A DNA stretch of 64,000 nucleotides, taken from positions 1 to 64,000 of the forward strand of contig JBDHWG010000008.1 in the NCBI GenBank assembly GCA_039810085.1, in the 5' to 3' direction. Below are positions 41,814 through 49,373 of the stretch, in pieces. The translations under genes and the position numbers were made by a program. The stretch comes from JBDHWG01 sp039810085 (lineage in GTDB: Bacteria > Chloroflexota > Anaerolineae > Epilineales > JAHCIE01). Under the pieces are notes generated by a model that worked only from the letters and a program-made list of their open reading frames with translations, ran no database searches and was not told the origin of the DNA. The first letter of the stretch is position 1; every line of letters starts with the position of its first letter.

Positions 41814-43259
41814 ATGAATCGGTGGACGATCCTAGTTCTGGCCCTGGTTGTGATGCTCGTGGTGTCATGCGGTGGCAGCGCGCCCGCGTCCCCGGCGCCG
41901 GCTGCCCAGCAACAGGCCCCTGCGGCCACGACCGCCCCGCAAGCGGCTGCGCCGACGGCCGCCCAGGCCGCTGCTCCGACAGCCGCGTCCCAATCCGCCG
42001 CGCCGACTGCAGCGGCCAAGTCCGCGTCGCCAACCGCGGCATCCCAGTCCGCTGCACCCACGACAGCGGCGGCCGCAGCGCCGAGCGGGCCAGCGAAGCT
42101 GACCGACGGCAAAATTGTGATAGGCGTTCTCAACGACCAGTCCGGCGTCTACGCTGACCTGAGCGGCAAGAACTCCGAGAAGGCCGTGCAGATGGCGATT
42201 GACGACTTCAAGGCCAAGTACGGCGAGAACGCGCTGGGCGGCCCCATCACCGTCATCAGCGCCGACCACCAGAACAAGCCGGATGTCGCCAACGCCAAGG
42301 CCGCCGAGTTCTACGACCGCAACAACGTCGACCTCATCCTCGACGTGCCGACCTCGTCGGCGGCTCTGGCGGTGGCAAACGTCGCCAAGGACAAGAAGAA
42401 GCTCTACATCAACATCGGCGCGGCGACAACGGATCTCACTGGCACCGCCTGCAACAAGTACACCTTCCACTACGCCTATGACACGTGGATGCTGGCGAAC
42501 GGCACGGGCACCGAGGTGACGAAGAACGGCGCGAAGAACTGGTACATCCTCTACCCCAACTACGCCTTCGGCCAGGACATGCTCAAGTCGTTCACGAACG
42601 CTATCCAGGCCCAGGGCGGCAAGGTCGTGGGCAGCGACGGCACACCATTCCCCAACCCCTCCGGCGACTTCTCGTCGTTTCTCCTGAAGGCGCCGGCCGC
42701 GCAGCCCGACATTCTCGGCGCGATGCAGGCCGGCGGCGACTTGGTCAACGTCGTGAAGCAGTACAACGAGTTCAAGCTCCGTGACCAGAAGATTCCGCTC
42801 GCCATCGGCCTGCTGTTCGACACGGACATCAAGGCCCTCGGCCCGGACGCTTTCCAGGGCGTGACCTACACGACGGCGTGGCAATGGAACATGGACAAGG
42901 ACGCCCGCGACTGGGCCGACCGCTTCCAGAAGGTGACCGGCGTCCGTCCGACGTTCGCCCACGCGGGCAACTACTCGGCGGCGATGCAGTACCTCGAAGC
43001 CGTCCGCCGCGCCGGTACGGACGACGCTGACGCCGTGGTGAAGGCGCTCGAGGGGCAGAAGATTAACGACTTCTACCTGCGCAATGGCTTCGTGCGGCCT
43101 GAGGACCACCGCGTCATCCACGATGTGTATCTTGCCCAGGTCAAGCCGCAGAGTGAGGTCAAGGAAGATTGGGACTTCACCAAGATCCTGTCCACGATCC
43201 CGGCTGAGAAGGCGTTCCGCCCCGTGGCGGACAGCCAGGCGGCCGGCTGCAAGATGTAG
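41814..43259 (+). CDS. livK: Branched-chain amino-acid-type substrate-binding lipoprotein
   Basis: A 481-residue lipoprotein. The lipobox LVVSCGG gives the anchor Cys near residue 20. An Ala/Thr/Pro/Gln-rich linker of about 75 residues follows, with the near-repeat AAPTAASQSAAPTAA. The periplasmic-binding-protein type 1 fold starts at KIVIGVLNDQSGVYADLSG. VDLILDVPTSSAALAVANVAK and YPNYAFGQDMLKSF are family blocks. AAGGAGGAACC precedes the ATG at 41814; the upstream frame is spurious. The ligand may be an amino acid, amide, urea or aromatic acid. Confidence 0.9.
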   Translation: MNRWTILVLALVVMLVVSCGGSAPASPAPAAQQQAPAATTAPQAAAPTAAQAAAPTAASQSAAPTAAAKSASPTAASQSAAPTTAAAAAPSGPAKLTDGKIVIGVLNDQSGVYADLSGKNSEKAVQMAIDDFKAKYGENALGGPITVISADHQNKPDVANAKAAEFYDRNNVDLILDVPTSSAALAVANVAKDKKKLYINIGAATTDLTGTACNKYTFHYAYDTWMLANGTGTEVTKNGAKNWYILYPNYAFGQDMLKSFTNAIQAQGGKVVGSDGTPFPNPSGDFSSFLLKAPAAQPDILGAMQAGGDLVNVVKQYNEFKLRDQKIPLAIGLLFDTDIKALGPDAFQGVTYTTAWQWNMDKDARDWADRFQKVTGVRPTFAHAGNYSAAMQYLEAVRRAGTDDADAVVKALEGQKINDFYLRNGFVRPEDHRVIHDVYLAQVKPQSEVKEDWDFTKILSTIPAEKAFRPVADSQAAGCKM

Positions 43260-43270
43260 TTGATTTGCAA

Positions 43271-43304
43271 GTGGTCGAGACGCTCTCAAGAGCGTCTCGA
43301 CCAC
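43271..43304 (+). promoter_or_regulatory. Perfect 16-bp hairpin between livK and livH
   Basis: GTGGTCGAGACGCTCT (43271-43286) and AGAGCGTCTCGACCAC (43289-43304) are exact complements with only CA between them. There is no T-run, so this is best read as an mRNA-stabilising or partial-termination hairpin that favours binding-protein over permease expression. Confidence 0.6.
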
Positions 43305-43328
43305 CTGGCGCTTGCTCATGGAGAGCCG

Positions 43329-44198
43329 ATGAACGCAACGCAACTGGCTCTACAGCTTTTCAATGGCATGGTCAACGGGAGCTTCTATGCGCTCCTGGCC
43401 CTGGGCCTCGCCATCATCTTCGGCGTGATGGGCGTGGTCAACTTCGCCCAGGGCGCATTCTATATGCTCGGCGCGTTCGGCGCGTACATCCTGTTTCAAT
43501 CCCTCGGCGTCGGCTTTTGGCCGTCGCTGATCCTTGTGCCCATCGTCATTGGCGCGTTGGGAATGCTCGTCGAGCGCGTGCTCATCCGCCGCCTGTACAC
43601 GGTGGACCCACTCTACAACTTCCTGCTGACGTTCGGCATCGCCCTCGTCCTGCAAGACTTGATGCGCCTGCGGTTCGGCATCCAGGGCCAGCCGTATCGG
43701 GGCGCGGGTGAGCCGTCGGGCGCGGCAAACCTGGGCATCGTCTTCTTCCCCAACTACCGCCTGTTCGTGATTGTTTTCTGCGCCCTGGCAGCCCTGGCCG
43801 TCTGGTATCTCATTGAGCGCACCTCGGTCGGAATGGTCGTGCGCGCGGCGACGGAGAAGCCCGACCTGACGCGGGCGCTGGGCGTGAACGTGGACCGCTG
43901 GATCACGCCGGTGTTCGGCTTTGGCGTAGCCCTCGCGGCCCTGGCCGGTGTACTGGCCGCGCCGATGTACAACGTCTCGCCGCTGATGGGGTCGGAAATT
44001 ATCATCGTCATCTTCGCCGTGGTCGTCATCGGGGGCTTAGGCTCCATCACCGGCTCGGTTATCGCGGGCTTCGCGGTTGGCATCATCAGCGCCATCGCCG
44101 CCGTGTTCTTCCCACCCCTGTCCAATACCCTGGTGTTCATCCTAATGGCGATTGTCCTGCTGCTGCGGCCGGCCGGACTCTTCGGGACGGAGGCATAG
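43329..44198 (+). CDS. livH: Branched-chain amino-acid-type ABC permease LivH
   Basis: A 289-residue permease with about eight spans. NGSFYALLALGLAIIFGVMGVVNFAQGAFYMLG is the classic LivH start and GGLGSITGSVIAGFAVGI the EAA-like loop near the C-terminus. The ATG at 43329 has GGAG upstream; a longer reading runs through the hairpin. The TAG stop overlaps the GTG start of livM by one base. It forms the membrane channel with LivM. Confidence 0.94.
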   Translation: MNATQLALQLFNGMVNGSFYALLALGLAIIFGVMGVVNFAQGAFYMLGAFGAYILFQSLGVGFWPSLILVPIVIGALGMLVERVLIRRLYTVDPLYNFLLTFGIALVLQDLMRLRFGIQGQPYRGAGEPSGAANLGIVFFPNYRLFVIVFCALAALAVWYLIERTSVGMVVRAATEKPDLTRALGVNVDRWITPVFGFGVALAALAGVLAAPMYNVSPLMGSEIIIVIFAVVVIGGLGSITGSVIAGFAVGIISAIAAVFFPPLSNTLVFILMAIVLLLRPAGLFGTEA

Positions 44199-45199
44199 TG
44201 AGCCGAGGAACCTGGCACCTGATTGGCTTTGCGGTCGCGTTAGCGTTGGCCCTGGTGCTGCCCTTGATCATGTACCCAGTGCTGGCGTTGGACATCCTGG
44301 CGTGGGCGCTGTTCGCCGTCGCCATCGACCTCCTGCTCGGCTTCCTGGGGCTGCTCTCGTTCGGCCAGGCGATGTTCTGGGGCACGGCGGGGTACGTCGC
44401 CGGGCTGACGGCCAAAGCGGTCAACCTGGGCTGGCCCTTCGCGGTGCTGGTCGGCACGCTGGCGGCGCTGCTGCTGGCCGTCCCCATCGGCTATCTAGCG
44501 ATTCGGCGCAAGGGCATCTACTTCGCCATGGTGACGCTGGCCTTCGCCCAGATGATTTTCTACGTCGTCAACGAGTGGCGCTCGGTGACCGGCGGCGAGA
44601 ATGGCTTGCAGCAAATCCCGCGCACGCTCGCCGGGCAGCACATCTCCGACGCCACGACGTTCTACTACATGGCGCTGCCGCTCATCGTCATCGGCGTGTT
44701 CATCGCCTACCGCGCCATCCACTCGCCCTTCGGCCACGTCCTCACCGCTGTCCGCGACAACGAGGCGCGCGCCCAGGCCCTTGGCTACCCGACGAACCGC
44801 TACAAGTTGCTGGCTTTTGTCATCGCCGGTGGGCTGTCCGGGCTGGCGGGGGCGATCTACACCTTCAATCACGGCTTCGCGTCGCTGGACCTGGTGCATT
44901 GGACGACGTCCGGGTCGCCGGTACTCATGACAATTCTGGGGGGTATCGGGACGTTCTGGGGGCCGATGATCGGTGCGGTGCTGGTGGTGCTGCTGCGCGA
45001 CCGCCTCTCGACGGCGGGGCTGCCGCCGGACCTAATCACCGGCATCGTGTTCATCATCGTGGTGCTGTCATTCCGCAAGGGCATCTGGGGGACCATCGCG
45101 GCGTATGTCGGGGAGAGGCGCATTGGGCAACGGGCGCCGGAGCCTAGCGCCGCTGCTCAGACAGAGAGCGAGGGGAGCAAGGCCGCCGCCACTCGCTAG
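44198..45199 (+). CDS. livM: Branched-chain amino-acid-type ABC permease LivM
   Basis: A 333-residue permease. DLLLGFLGLLSFGQAMFWGTAGYVAGL and AIRRKGIYFAMVTLAFAQM are LivM signatures, and GGIGTFWGPMIGAVLVVLL is the EAA-like loop. It starts with GTG in TAGTGA, overlapping livH by one base. The hydrophilic tail (RAPEPSAAAQTESEGSK) is poorly conserved. It is the last gene of the importer, and the next gene is on the other strand, its TAG stop starting at the base after the livM stop. Confidence 0.94.
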   Translation: MSRGTWHLIGFAVALALALVLPLIMYPVLALDILAWALFAVAIDLLLGFLGLLSFGQAMFWGTAGYVAGLTAKAVNLGWPFAVLVGTLAALLLAVPIGYLAIRRKGIYFAMVTLAFAQMIFYVVNEWRSVTGGENGLQQIPRTLAGQHISDATTFYYMALPLIVIGVFIAYRAIHSPFGHVLTAVRDNEARAQALGYPTNRYKLLAFVIAGGLSGLAGAIYTFNHGFASLDLVHWTTSGSPVLMTILGGIGTFWGPMIGAVLVVLLRDRLSTAGLPPDLITGIVFIIVVLSFRKGIWGTIAAYVGERRIGQRAPEPSAAAQTESEGSKAAATR

Positions 45200-45508
45200 C
45201 TAGTCATCGTACAGCCCTTCATCCTCAGAGACGTAGCTGTTGAGGAAGGCGTCGTGATGGCGCATTTGGGAGATGTCCTGCTCAAGGTCCGCTTCAGTGT
45301 AGTTCTGGTATGCCTGGTGGCGCTTCAAGAAAGCCTCCACATCCCAACGCGACGGTAGGCCCAGCATTTGTTGTACCTCAGCTTCGGTTATGACTCCGGA
45401 GCGGTACGCTTCGAGTGCCAGCGCCTCAAGTGCTCGCTGCGGCACGTCGTCCCACTGCGCCTGGAGACGTTGAGCCACATCCTCAGGTACGATGATCGAT
45501 ACGTCCAT
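45200..45508 (-). CDS. UPF0175-family small protein (antitoxin-like)
   Basis: A 102-residue acidic protein. The block RALEALALEAYRSGVITEAEVQQMLGLPSRWDVEAFLKRH fits the UPF0175 helix-turn-helix family, whose members often pair with PIN-domain toxins. The tail is very acidic (EDEGLYDD). The ATG at 45508 has GGAGG five bases upstream. No PIN-type gene is adjacent, so it is an orphan antitoxin or a plain regulator. Its promoter region is shared back to back with mdh. Confidence 0.7.
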   Translation of the reverse strand: MDVSIIVPEDVAQRLQAQWDDVPQRALEALALEAYRSGVITEAEVQQMLGLPSRWDVEAFLKRHQAYQNYTEADLEQDISQMRHHDAFLNSYVSEDEGLYDD

Positions 45509-45570
45509 GGAAGCCTCCACCTGCTCCGGTTCGTTGGGCTGCTGATTCCCTACTCAGATTTCCGATCACA

Positions 45571-45576
45571 ATTATA
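45571..45576 (-). promoter_or_regulatory. -10 element for the UPF0175 gene
   Basis: A perfect minus-strand TATAAT lies about 62 bases before the ATG at 45508. No clear -35 is seen 16-18 bases upstream. It faces away from the mdh promoter 11 bases further along. Confidence 0.35.
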
Positions 45577-45586
45577 GCCAATTCGG

Positions 45587-45615
45587 TTGCCGACTCTGGC
45601 TGAGGATGGTATAAT
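45587..45615 (+). promoter_or_regulatory. Promoter for mdh
   Basis: TTGCCG (45587-45592), exactly 17 bases, and a perfect TATAAT (45610-45615) precede the mdh ATG by about 63 bases. The -35 matches four of six positions. Confidence 0.6.
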
Positions 45616-45678
45616 CCCTGTGTAAATCGTCTACGCGACTTCGCTTTGAGGTATTCCCTTGTCCCAAAGGAGGGACAC

Positions 45679-46623
45679 ATGGCCCGCAATAAAATCACAA
45701 TCATAGGCGCCGGGAACGTCGGTGCAAGCGCCGCGCTCTGGCTGGCGGGGATGAATATCGGCGATATCGTCCTGAAGGACATTCCCCAGACGGGTAACAT
45801 GCCGGCCGGCAAGGCGCTGGACCTGCTTCAGGCCGGGCCGATCATGGGCTACGACGCCCGCATCACCGGCACAACCGAGTATGGCCCGACGGAAGGCTCG
45901 GATGTCATCATCTTCACCGGTGGTTTCCCGCGCAAGCCGGGCATGAGCCGTGAGGACCTTGTCGCCAAGAACGAGGAAGTCGTCGTCAGCGCCATCAGCG
46001 AGATCAAGCAGTCCTCGCCCAATGCCATCGTCATCATGGTCACCAACCCGCTGGATACGATGGCCTACGTCGCCTATAAGACGAGCGGCTTCCCACGCAA
46101 CCGCGTCCTCGGTCAGGCCGGTGTCCTCGACAGCGCACGCTTCCGCACGTTCATTGCCCAGGAACTGAATGTGTCCGTTACCAGCGTCCAGGCCTTCACC
46201 GTTGGCGGGCATGGCGACGAGATGGTACCTCTGGTGCGGTCGGCGAGCGTTGGCGGCGTGCCCCTGACCGAGCTGCTGTCGAAAGAGCGCATCGACGCCA
46301 TTGTCGACCGCACGCGCAAGGGTGGCGGCGAGATCGTGCAGCTTCTCGGCACCAGCGCCTACTACGCGCCGGGCGCAGCGTGCGCCATGATGGCCGAAGC
46401 AATCCTGAAGGACAGCCAGCTCATCGTCCCGGCCGCCGCGTATCTCGATGGCGAATACGGCCAGAAGGACATGTACTTCGGCGTCATGTGCAAGCTCGGG
46501 CGCAACGGCATCGAGGAGATCCTCGAGCCGGAGCTGGACGACGAGGAGAAGGCGGGCATCGCCAAGTCCGTCGAGTTGATTCGCGGCACGATGAGCGCCC
46601 TCGTGCAGGTCAAGCCCGGCTGA
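45679..46623 (+). CDS. mdh: Malate dehydrogenase
   Basis: A 314-residue LDH-like NAD-dependent malate dehydrogenase, oxidising malate to oxaloacetate in the TCA cycle. ITIIGAGNVGASAALWLA is the NAD loop. GGFPRKPGMSREDL holds the substrate-binding Arg pair (R in position 102 type confers malate over lactate), and TVGGHGDEMVPL holds the catalytic His. The ATG at 45679 has GGAGGGA upstream. It is monocistronic: its own promoter and a strong terminator bracket it. Confidence 0.96.
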   Translation: MARNKITIIGAGNVGASAALWLAGMNIGDIVLKDIPQTGNMPAGKALDLLQAGPIMGYDARITGTTEYGPTEGSDVIIFTGGFPRKPGMSREDLVAKNEEVVVSAISEIKQSSPNAIVIMVTNPLDTMAYVAYKTSGFPRNRVLGQAGVLDSARFRTFIAQELNVSVTSVQAFTVGGHGDEMVPLVRSASVGGVPLTELLSKERIDAIVDRTRKGGGEIVQLLGTSAYYAPGAACAMMAEAILKDSQLIVPAAAYLDGEYGQKDMYFGVMCKLGRNGIEEILEPELDDEEKAGIAKSVELIRGTMSALVQVKPG

Positions 46624-46647
46624 TTCGCGGCTGGGTAGAACACAAAG

Positions 46648-46688
46648 AGCCGCGGGCGATCCACCAGAACAGCCCGCGGCTTTGTTTT
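46648..46688 (+). terminator. Intrinsic terminator of mdh
   Basis: AGCCGCGGGC (46648-46657) and GCCCGCGGCT (46672-46681) pair perfectly around 14 bases and are followed by TTGTTTT. This is a canonical G/C-stem and T-tail 25 bases after the mdh stop. Confidence 0.85.
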
Positions 46689-46714
46689 GCCTCGGTCTCG
46701 GCTAGAATTTGGCT

Positions 46715-47902
46715 ATGCTGGAACCAATTGCCCTCTCAACGATGGACGCTCTGCGCCTCAAAAGCGAGATCGTCGCCCACGCTCACGCTCTGGGCTTCGA
46801 CCTGGTGCGCGTCACGACCGCCGATCCTTTCCCAGAGACGCAGCGGGTTCTAGAGGAGCGCATCGTGGGCGGACTGATGGACGGCCTGCCGTGGTTCAAT
46901 CTCGAACGGGCAGCGCTCGCGGGCGACCCTCACTGTTTGCTGCCTGGGGCGCGCTCCATCGTGTCCGTCGGGCTGAGCTACCTGTGTGACGGCGACGTTG
47001 ACGCCAGCCAACCTGGCGCACCGGCCGGCCGTATCGCTCGCTACGCCTGGGGCCTCGACTATCACGCCGTGTTCAAGGGCCGTTTGCACGACTTGCACGC
47101 CTTCGTCCAGGAGCGCATCGGCGCACCAACCGAGGCGCGTGCCCTGGTGGACACGGCGCGCATCACGGACCGCGCCGTCGCCCAGCGGGCGGGCCTCGGC
47201 TGGTACGGCAAGAACACCAATATCCTGACGCACGACTTCGGCTCCTGGGTGCTATTGGGCGAGCTGCTGCTGGACGTTTTCCTGCCGCCGGATCCCCCGC
47301 TCAAGACGCACTGTGGAATCTGCACGCGCTGCCTGCCCGCCTGCCCGACGGGCGCGCTGGTCGCGCCGGGCGTTCTCGACAACGGGCGCTGCATCTCCTA
47401 TCTCACCATTGAGCTACGCGGCCCCATCCCGCGCGAACTGCGCCCGCTCATGGGCGCCTGGATCTTCGGTTGCGATTTGTGCCAGGATGTGTGTCCCGTC
47501 AATCGACGCCGCACGCCGCGCAATCACGCGGCGTTCATCCCTCGCCCCGGTGTTGGCTCAAGCCCGGCGCTGATCCCACTTCTCAGGATGACCGAGGACG
47601 AGTTCCGCGAGCGCTTCAAGGGCAGCCCGATCCGCCGCGCCAAGTGGGCCGGGCTGCGGCGCAACGTCTGCGTCGCGCTGGGCAACAGTGGCGACCCGGT
47701 AGCGGTTCCGGCGCTCATCGAGGCGCTGAACGGCGACCCTGCGCTGGTGCGCGGGCACGCGGCCTGGGCGCTGGGTCGGCTTGGCGGGAGTGAGGCTGAA
47801 ATGGCGTTGGTCGCGCGAGCGGCGGTCGAGGAGGATGCCTGGGTGCAGGAGGAGATTGCGCTGGCCCTGGCGGACATCGACGGAGGCGGCGCTGATGCCT
47901 GA
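46715..47902 (+). CDS. queG: Epoxyqueuosine reductase (QueG) with C-terminal HEAT repeats
   Basis: A 395-residue cobalamin- and Fe-S-dependent enzyme that reduces epoxyqueuosine to queuosine in tRNA. HCGICTRCLPACPTGAL and CDLCQDVCPVN are the two [4Fe-4S] sites. DTARITDRAVAQRAGLGWYGKNTN is the cobalamin-site block, and HEAT-like helices occupy the last ~80 residues. The ATG at 46715 has no clear ribosome-binding site, and a TAGAAT sits seven bases before it, which suggests a leaderless message. It overlaps the next gene by eight bases. Confidence 0.93.
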   Translation: MLEPIALSTMDALRLKSEIVAHAHALGFDLVRVTTADPFPETQRVLEERIVGGLMDGLPWFNLERAALAGDPHCLLPGARSIVSVGLSYLCDGDVDASQPGAPAGRIARYAWGLDYHAVFKGRLHDLHAFVQERIGAPTEARALVDTARITDRAVAQRAGLGWYGKNTNILTHDFGSWVLLGELLLDVFLPPDPPLKTHCGICTRCLPACPTGALVAPGVLDNGRCISYLTIELRGPIPRELRPLMGAWIFGCDLCQDVCPVNRRRTPRNHAAFIPRPGVGSSPALIPLLRMTEDEFRERFKGSPIRRAKWAGLRRNVCVALGNSGDPVAVPALIEALNGDPALVRGHAAWALGRLGGSEAEMALVARAAVEEDAWVQEEIALALADIDGGGADA

Positions 47903-48725
47903 GGGGCCAGAGACGCGGCGGACGGCCGACAGTCTAGAGAGCGTGCTGCTGAACCAGACGGTCCTGGATTTTGCGGCGACGGCGAAGCGGTGGCAGGAGC
48001 CGGGCTGGTGCGAACGCGTCATCGGCGCGCGAGTCGAGCGGGTCGAGACGCACGGCAAGAACCTGCTCATCTTCCTGTCCAACGACACTGTGTTGTACAG
48101 CCACCTCATGATGTGGGGCCGGTGGCGCGTCTTCGCCACTGATGTGGAGCCGCCGCAGGACAAGCGTGTCCGCGCCTGGCTGCGCACGGACAAGGGGTTG
48201 GCCGTCCTGTACAATGGTCCGGTGTTCGAGATCATGGACCGCGACGCTGTGGACGACCATCACCGTCTCACGACGCTTGGCCCCGATGTGCTGGCCGCGC
48301 CGTTCGATAGCGAGGAGTTCCTGGCGCGGCTGCGAGCGCCAGAGGTGGCGGAGATGGAGCTAGGGGAGGCGTTGCTAGACCAGCGCCTCGCAGCGGGCAT
48401 CGGCAACTACTTGAAGAGCGAAATCCTGTTTACGGCGGGCCTGGACCCGTTCCGAAAGGTCGGCTCACTCGCGGACGAGGAGCGGCTGCGTCTGGCCGCT
48501 CACATCCCGAGGCTCGCCCGCCGCGCCTACGAGTACGAGGGCGTCACCGTCGCGCCGGCCCTGGCACGGGTGTGGGCCGCGCGGGGAGAAAATTGGTACG
48601 GGCGCACCCACTACGTCTATCGTCGGACGAAGCGCCCGTGTCGCCGCTGCGGCGCGGCGATTCAAGCGCGGCAGCAAGGCGCACGGAAGCGTGTGACGTA
48701 TTGGTGTCCAAGGTGTCAGAGGTAA
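47895..48725 (+). CDS. Nei/Fpg-family DNA glycosylase (endonuclease VIII-like)
   Basis: A 276-residue base-excision-repair enzyme. The N-terminus MPEGPE gives the catalytic Pro2 and Glu3 of the Nei rather than the Fpg (MPELPE) style. HGKNLL holds the conserved Lys, GIGNYLKSEILFTAGLDPF is the H2TH motif, and CRRCG...CPRC is the C-terminal zinc finger. It excises oxidised bases and nicks the AP site. The ATG at 47895 overlaps the queG stop, with GGAGG upstream. Confidence 0.92.
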   Translation: MPEGPETRRTADSLESVLLNQTVLDFAATAKRWQEPGWCERVIGARVERVETHGKNLLIFLSNDTVLYSHLMMWGRWRVFATDVEPPQDKRVRAWLRTDKGLAVLYNGPVFEIMDRDAVDDHHRLTTLGPDVLAAPFDSEEFLARLRAPEVAEMELGEALLDQRLAAGIGNYLKSEILFTAGLDPFRKVGSLADEERLRLAAHIPRLARRAYEYEGVTVAPALARVWAARGENWYGRTHYVYRRTKRPCRRCGAAIQARQQGARKRVTYWCPRCQR

Positions 48726-48766
48726 AGAACAGAGCTTCGTCTAGCTCCATCAATATCCGTTAACTA

Positions 48767-49372
48767 TCATTGTGTTTCTTTGCGCTTGTGCGGGGCGACA
48801 GGAGAGGTGAGTTGCGGCAGTCGCTGCCTTTGTGCTGAGCCTTCGATGAGCGCATCCAGCCGCTTGAGCCGCGTCTCGTCCTTTTTCGCGCTCATCACCC
48901 ACCACGTTGCTGTGCGCCGGTAGCTCGCCGATTGGGTCTGGAAGAACGCCCACGCGGTGTCGTTTGCCTTGAATTGGTTTTCCAAGCCCAGGTCAAAAGC
49001 GACGCTCGCTTGCTCAGACGAGTAGCGGTTCGTCTTCGTCTCATCCCGCGTCTCAAACGCCTTCAGCCCAGGCGGCTGCATGCGCCCAAGCTCAATCAGC
49101 TCTCCGACGCGCTTGATGTTCACCGCGCTCCAGATGCTCGTGCGCTTGCGTGGGGTGAAGCGAATCTTGTAGCTGGTCTCATCGACATTCTTACGCAGGC
49201 CGTCGATCCAGCCGAAGCACAGCGCCTCGTCCACCGCTTCCTGGTAGGTGATACTCGGCTCGCCCGACGCCTTGTTGTAGAAGCCGACCCACAATTCCGT
49301 CGCCGTGGCGTGATTCTCCGCGAGCCAGGCGCGAAAGTCGGCCGCAGACGCCATGAACTTGATGTCCATCAT
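48767..49372 (-). CDS. YdeI-like (bacteriocin-protection/OmpD-associated type) protein
   Basis: A 201-residue protein. FRAWLAENHATATELWVGFYNKASG, ITYQEAVDEALCFGWIDGLRK and YKIRFTPRKRTSIWSAVN are the blocks of the YdeI/YyaQ-like family, whose exact role is unknown. FFQTQSASYRRTATWWVMSAKKDETR is the C-terminal repeat region. It starts immediately after the uvrB stop on the same strand, so it is probably in one transcript with uvrB. The tail is basic. Confidence 0.88.
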   Translation of the reverse strand: MMDIKFMASAADFRAWLAENHATATELWVGFYNKASGEPSITYQEAVDEALCFGWIDGLRKNVDETSYKIRFTPRKRTSIWSAVNIKRVGELIELGRMQPPGLKAFETRDETKTNRYSSEQASVAFDLGLENQFKANDTAWAFFQTQSASYRRTATWWVMSAKKDETRLKRLDALIEGSAQRQRLPQLTSPVAPHKRKETQ

Positions 49373-49373
49373 T

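Noticed and set aside
46628..46690. Possible small RNA or tRNA after mdh
   Set aside because: The dyad followed by TTGTTTT is a simple terminator, with no cloverleaf.
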